A stretch of DNA of 64,000 bases from JBQDBK01 sp052090825. GTDB lineage: Bacteria > Bacillota > Clostridia > Tissierellales > Peptoniphilaceae. The notes beneath the pieces are model-generated. The model ran no database searches, was not told the origin of the DNA, and worked only from the letters and a program-made list of their open reading frames with translations. Made by a program: the position numbers and the translations under genes. Positions 62,212 to 64,000 of the stretch are shown piece after piece. Positions within the stretch are counted from its first letter, which is position 1, and the number at the start of each line of letters is the position of its first letter. Where the stretch lies: the NCBI GenBank assembly GCA_052090825.1, contig JBQDBK010000006.1:45387-109386 (forward strand), read 5' to 3'.

Positions 62212-62643
62212 ATGATAAAAAATTTATGGTATGCAATTTTAAATTCTAAGAAAGTAAAAGATAATGAGATTGTTGGAGTAAAAAGATTAAATAAGAACTG
62301 CTCTTTTTAGAGATAAAAATAGTAAGATTCATTGTGTAGAAGATATTTGTGCTCACAGAGGGGCTAAACTAAGTAAGGGTGAAATTAAAAATACTAATTT
62401 AACCTTTAAATTCCCAAAGCAATAGTTAAATACAGTAAGCGATAAATTAAAAATAATGGCATATTTTGTTCCTGTGGATGAAGAAAGTACACTTTTATGT
62501 ATAAGATTTTATAATAAAATAAGAGAGTAGTTGAAATACAAAAGCTTAAGAAAAGTGAATTGAAAATAAATGAGAATTTATTATAGGCAGATATGGCTAT
62601 AATTCAATATAGAAAGAGAAGAGAAGCTTTAAAAAATAAATAA
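62212..62643 (+). pseudogene. Rieske-type oxygenase gene, decayed
   Basis: The fragment reads MIKNLWYAILNSKKVKDNEI then VGVKRLNKN, shifts frame near 62300, and continues LFRDKNSKIHCVEDICAHRGAKLSKGEI, the first half (CAHRG) of a Rieske [2Fe-2S] site. A stop follows, and the CPYHGW half of the site is missing. Later pieces resemble the C-terminus (MAYFVPVDEESTLLCIRFYNKIRE; ADMAIIQYRKRREALKNK), separated by stops and shifts. A large internal part is gone. It follows a ribosome binding site (AAAGGAAAATTATA) but cannot make an active protein. Confidence 0.8.
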
Positions 62644-62711
62644 ATATATATTTAAGTTAATCTGGAATAAGATGCTATATATTTTTATATTTGATATATA
62701 GAATAAAGTAC

Positions 62712-62739
62712 TTGATATATTTATTAGAAGGTATATAAT
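62712..62739 (+). promoter_or_regulatory. Promoter of the YitT-type gene leader
   Basis: TTGATA (62712-62717), a 16-base spacer and TATAAT (62734-62739); RNA would start near 62746, about 277 bases before the start codon. Confidence 0.6.
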
Positions 62740-62754
62740 TAGTATAGATTAGAG

Positions 62755-63020
62755 TGTTTATCGATGGTTACCTAGGGAATATAACTAGGTAGTTTTTATC
62801 TGATGCCTATATTTCGATAAAGAGCCTGTACTGTGTCTGATGTGATACGATAAAAGGCTAAAAAGAATTCTAGAAGCTCAGAGTTTTTAAATAAAAATCA
62901 GCAAAACAAAATAGCATCATCACCATCAATAGATTGTAAAGTACGAAGGCTAAACCTTACGACCAAGCAGTCTTTTTTTATGGTTTAAAGGTGGCCTCGT
63001 CATAGCAATGAGGAGGTGCA
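62755..63020 (+). ncRNA. Long structured 5' leader, candidate cis-regulatory RNA of unknown class
   Basis: Starts with an 8-bp stem TTTATCGA (about 62757-62764) / TCGATAAA (62814-62821) enclosing hairpin TACCTAG/CTAGGTA. A second domain AGCCT...AGGCT (62823-62858) encloses GTGTC/GATAC. Both domains carry CTGATG followed later by CGATAAA, a kink-turn-like repeated unit. The 3' end (62993-63017) is a hairpin CCTCgTCAT / ATGAgGAGG that buries the ribosome binding site AGGAGGTG. No known riboswitch consensus was matched (FMN, fluoride, guanidine, lysine, M-box, T-box considered). Confidence 0.5.
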
Positions 63021-63022
63021 AA

Positions 63023-63667
63023 ATGCTTAATCGAATGCTGGGGAAAATATATTTTTCTAAAAAAGGTTTATTAAAAGTAGTTTTAGGCTGCATTTTAATG
63101 GCTTTTACATTAGTTAATATTCATATGCAAGCTGAAATTACAGAAGGCGGAGTTATAGGTTTCACCTTATTTTCTTATAAAATTTTTGGTATTAATCCAG
63201 CTATTGCTGGTCTTGTTATAGATTTTGCTTGTTTTAGCCTAGGAATATCCATGTTTGGTAAAAAATTTCTTTGGAAAACTGCAGTAGCTTCTGTAACTTT
63301 TGGATTTTTTTATAAGTTGTTCTTGTTTATTGGTCCTGTTATTCCAAGTATTTATGATTTCCCTTTTCTATGTTCCATTATTGGTGGGCTTGGAATAGGA
63401 ATAGGTTGTGGTTTGGAGATTTCTGAAGGAGGAGCCTCTGGAGGAGACGATGCCTTAGCTTTAATAATTTCTAAAAAGTCAAAAATAAGTATAGGAAAAG
63501 CTTATTTAGTAACAGACTTTGTAATATTAGGTTTGTCAATAACCTATATACCTTTTATTAGATTAATATTTTCAGTCTTAACAACAATGGTATCTTCTTT
63601 TATAATAGAAAGATTTGAAAATGGATTTAATTTTCCAGTATTAAAAAAATTAATATTAAATACTTAA
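63023..63667 (+). CDS. YitT/YczE family membrane protein
   Basis: About 214 residues, six hydrophobic segments. QAEITEGGVIGFTLFSYKIFGINPAIAGLVIDFACF and the later EGGASGGDDALALIISKKSKISIGKAYLVTDFVIL are the repeated halves typical of YitT-like proteins, whose substrates are unknown. ATG at 63023 with AGGAGGTG 4 bases upstream; an ATG 15 bases earlier overlaps that site and is rejected. Translation should be limited by the hairpin that pairs with this ribosome binding site. Confidence 0.82.
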   Translation: MLNRMLGKIYFSKKGLLKVVLGCILMAFTLVNIHMQAEITEGGVIGFTLFSYKIFGINPAIAGLVIDFACFSLGISMFGKKFLWKTAVASVTFGFFYKLFLFIGPVIPSIYDFPFLCSIIGGLGIGIGCGLEISEGGASGGDDALALIISKKSKISIGKAYLVTDFVILGLSITYIPFIRLIFSVLTTMVSSFIIERFENGFNFPVLKKLILNT

Positions 63668-63696
63668 TAAGGCTATATATTTATTATTAAGTAACT

Positions 63697-63724
63697 TCGC
63701 TAAAGTTTTCTTTAGCGATTTTTT
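63697..63724 (+). terminator. Terminator after the YitT-type gene
   Basis: TCGCTAAAG (63697-63705) pairs with CTTTAGCGA (63710-63718), TTTT loop, T tract. Confidence 0.9.
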
Positions 63725-63820
63725 ATAAATTTTTTAGATTAAGATAACTTTACTTTATACTTATATAATAATAAAATTATAAATTAAGAAGTAGAATTAG
63801 AATATTTATAGAGGTAAAAT

Positions 63821-64000
63821 ATGATAAAAAATTTAATTAGTATAAAAAATAGAATAGATAGTCAGATAGAAATAATATCAAACTTGGGTGAAGTTGATAT
63901 TGAGCTAATTAACATAGATGGTAAAAAAATTTCAAGAACGGGATTATTTTTAAAATCAAATGAAAATAAATATTATAATTTACCTTATATTTACAAGGAG
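63821..64000 (+). CDS. Unknown protein, N-terminal part (runs off right edge)
   Basis: GAGGTAAAAT precedes the ATG. Sixty codons are visible: starts MIKNLISIKNRIDSQIEIIS, then NLGEVDIELINIDGKKISRTGLFLKSN and ends NLPYIYKE. No signal peptide or motif, and no family recognised from this fragment. Confidence 0.6.
   Translation, partial: MIKNLISIKNRIDSQIEIISNLGEVDIELINIDGKKISRTGLFLKSNENKYYNLPYIYKE

Noticed and set aside
62755..62860. Fluoride (crcB), guanidine-I or guanidine-II, or T-box identity for the YitT leader
   Set aside because: GATGG and CTGATG resemble fluoride blocks, CTAGGG resembles ykkC, and AAAGGTGGC resembles a T-box, but spacing, pseudoknot partners and the remaining conserved blocks are missing.
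62755..62980. 6S RNA or tmRNA instead of a leader
   Set aside because: No closing terminal stem over the whole region, no tmRNA tag frame or tRNA-like ends, and only a 3-bp stem before the T run near 62975.
1..64000. CRISPR arrays, insertion sequences, integrases, prophage genes or rRNA
   Set aside because: No repeat-spacer pattern, transposase, recombinase, phage structural gene or rRNA segment was recognised on either strand.

Overview
The window is a very AT-rich chromosomal segment of a low-GC Gram-positive anaerobe. Supporting evidence: strong AAGGAGGTG-type ribosome binding sites, frequent TTG/GTG starts, S-layer-homology and L,D-transpeptidase envelope proteins, a CtsR-McsA-McsB-ClpC-RadA operon, a group B-like [FeFe] hydrogenase, an FMN-riboswitch-controlled RibU, and no respiratory genes. 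Protein character suggests the Tissierellia / Peptoniphilaceae (Peptoniphilus- or Anaerococcus-like); this is an inference, as no 16S gene is present. No prophage, integrase, insertion sequence or CRISPR array was seen; this is ordinary backbone with a few decaying or unusual loci.

Layout. 1-6.5 kb: end of PEP synthase, a siroheme-synthase-type NAD-binding protein, an SLH surface protein, a zinc-ribbon/disordered/membrane protein and a small Ala/Asn/Glu-rich lipoprotein. 6.5-11.3 kb: dnaX (with an assembly gap), ybaB, recR and ftsH. 11.3-19.4 kb: a 52-residue basic protein, a GT51 transglycosylase, an hflX-yigZ-CoA-binding-nadE run, a D-2-hydroxyacid dehydrogenase with its own promoter and a large palindrome, a membrane MutS-like ATPase and a histidine phosphatase. 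19.4-26.9 kb: a possible small RNA; an mrp - thioredoxin-reductase-like - arylsulfotransferase/thioredoxin fusion operon; HAD phosphatase, dinB, apt and bioB with a BirA-box-like site. 27-31.6 kb: tRNA-Leu(UAG) with a duplicated promoter element, a stalk-domain protein, an L,D-transpeptidase with a TraX protein, and an FMN riboswitch with ribU. 31.6-36.2 kb: rplY, mnmA, an ApbE flavinyl transferase with a membrane partner, a nuclease and pgpA.

36.3-47.4 kb: a thioredoxin-like ferredoxin with the [FeFe] hydrogenase, rplM-rpsI, sfsA, GNAT, mgtE, a UvrD-like helicase, PAP2, a nitroreductase and a metal P-type ATPase behind a palindromic operator. 47.4-54.9 kb: a 5'-frameshifted radical SAM protein, TPR protein, map, MATE exporter, cyclophilin, CapA-like protein and an asparaginase split by a one-base shift in an A8 run. 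55-60.8 kb: the ctsR-mcsA-mcsB-clpC-radA operon. 61-64 kb: tdk, a hotdog thioesterase, a decayed Rieske oxygenase, a long structured leader before a YitT-type membrane protein, and a gene running off the right edge.

Most notable: McsB has lost essentially every catalytic residue of arginine kinases while the operon is otherwise intact, and ClpC carries Asp instead of Glu at one of its two phosphoarginine-docking positions. This suggests a clpC regulon whose protein-arginine kinase has become a non-catalytic adaptor. Also notable are the asparaginase slippery-run frameshift, the unidentified leader with tandem CTGATG/CGATAAA units and a hairpin masking the ribosome binding site at 62.7-63.0 kb, and the arylsulfotransferase-thioredoxin fusion.
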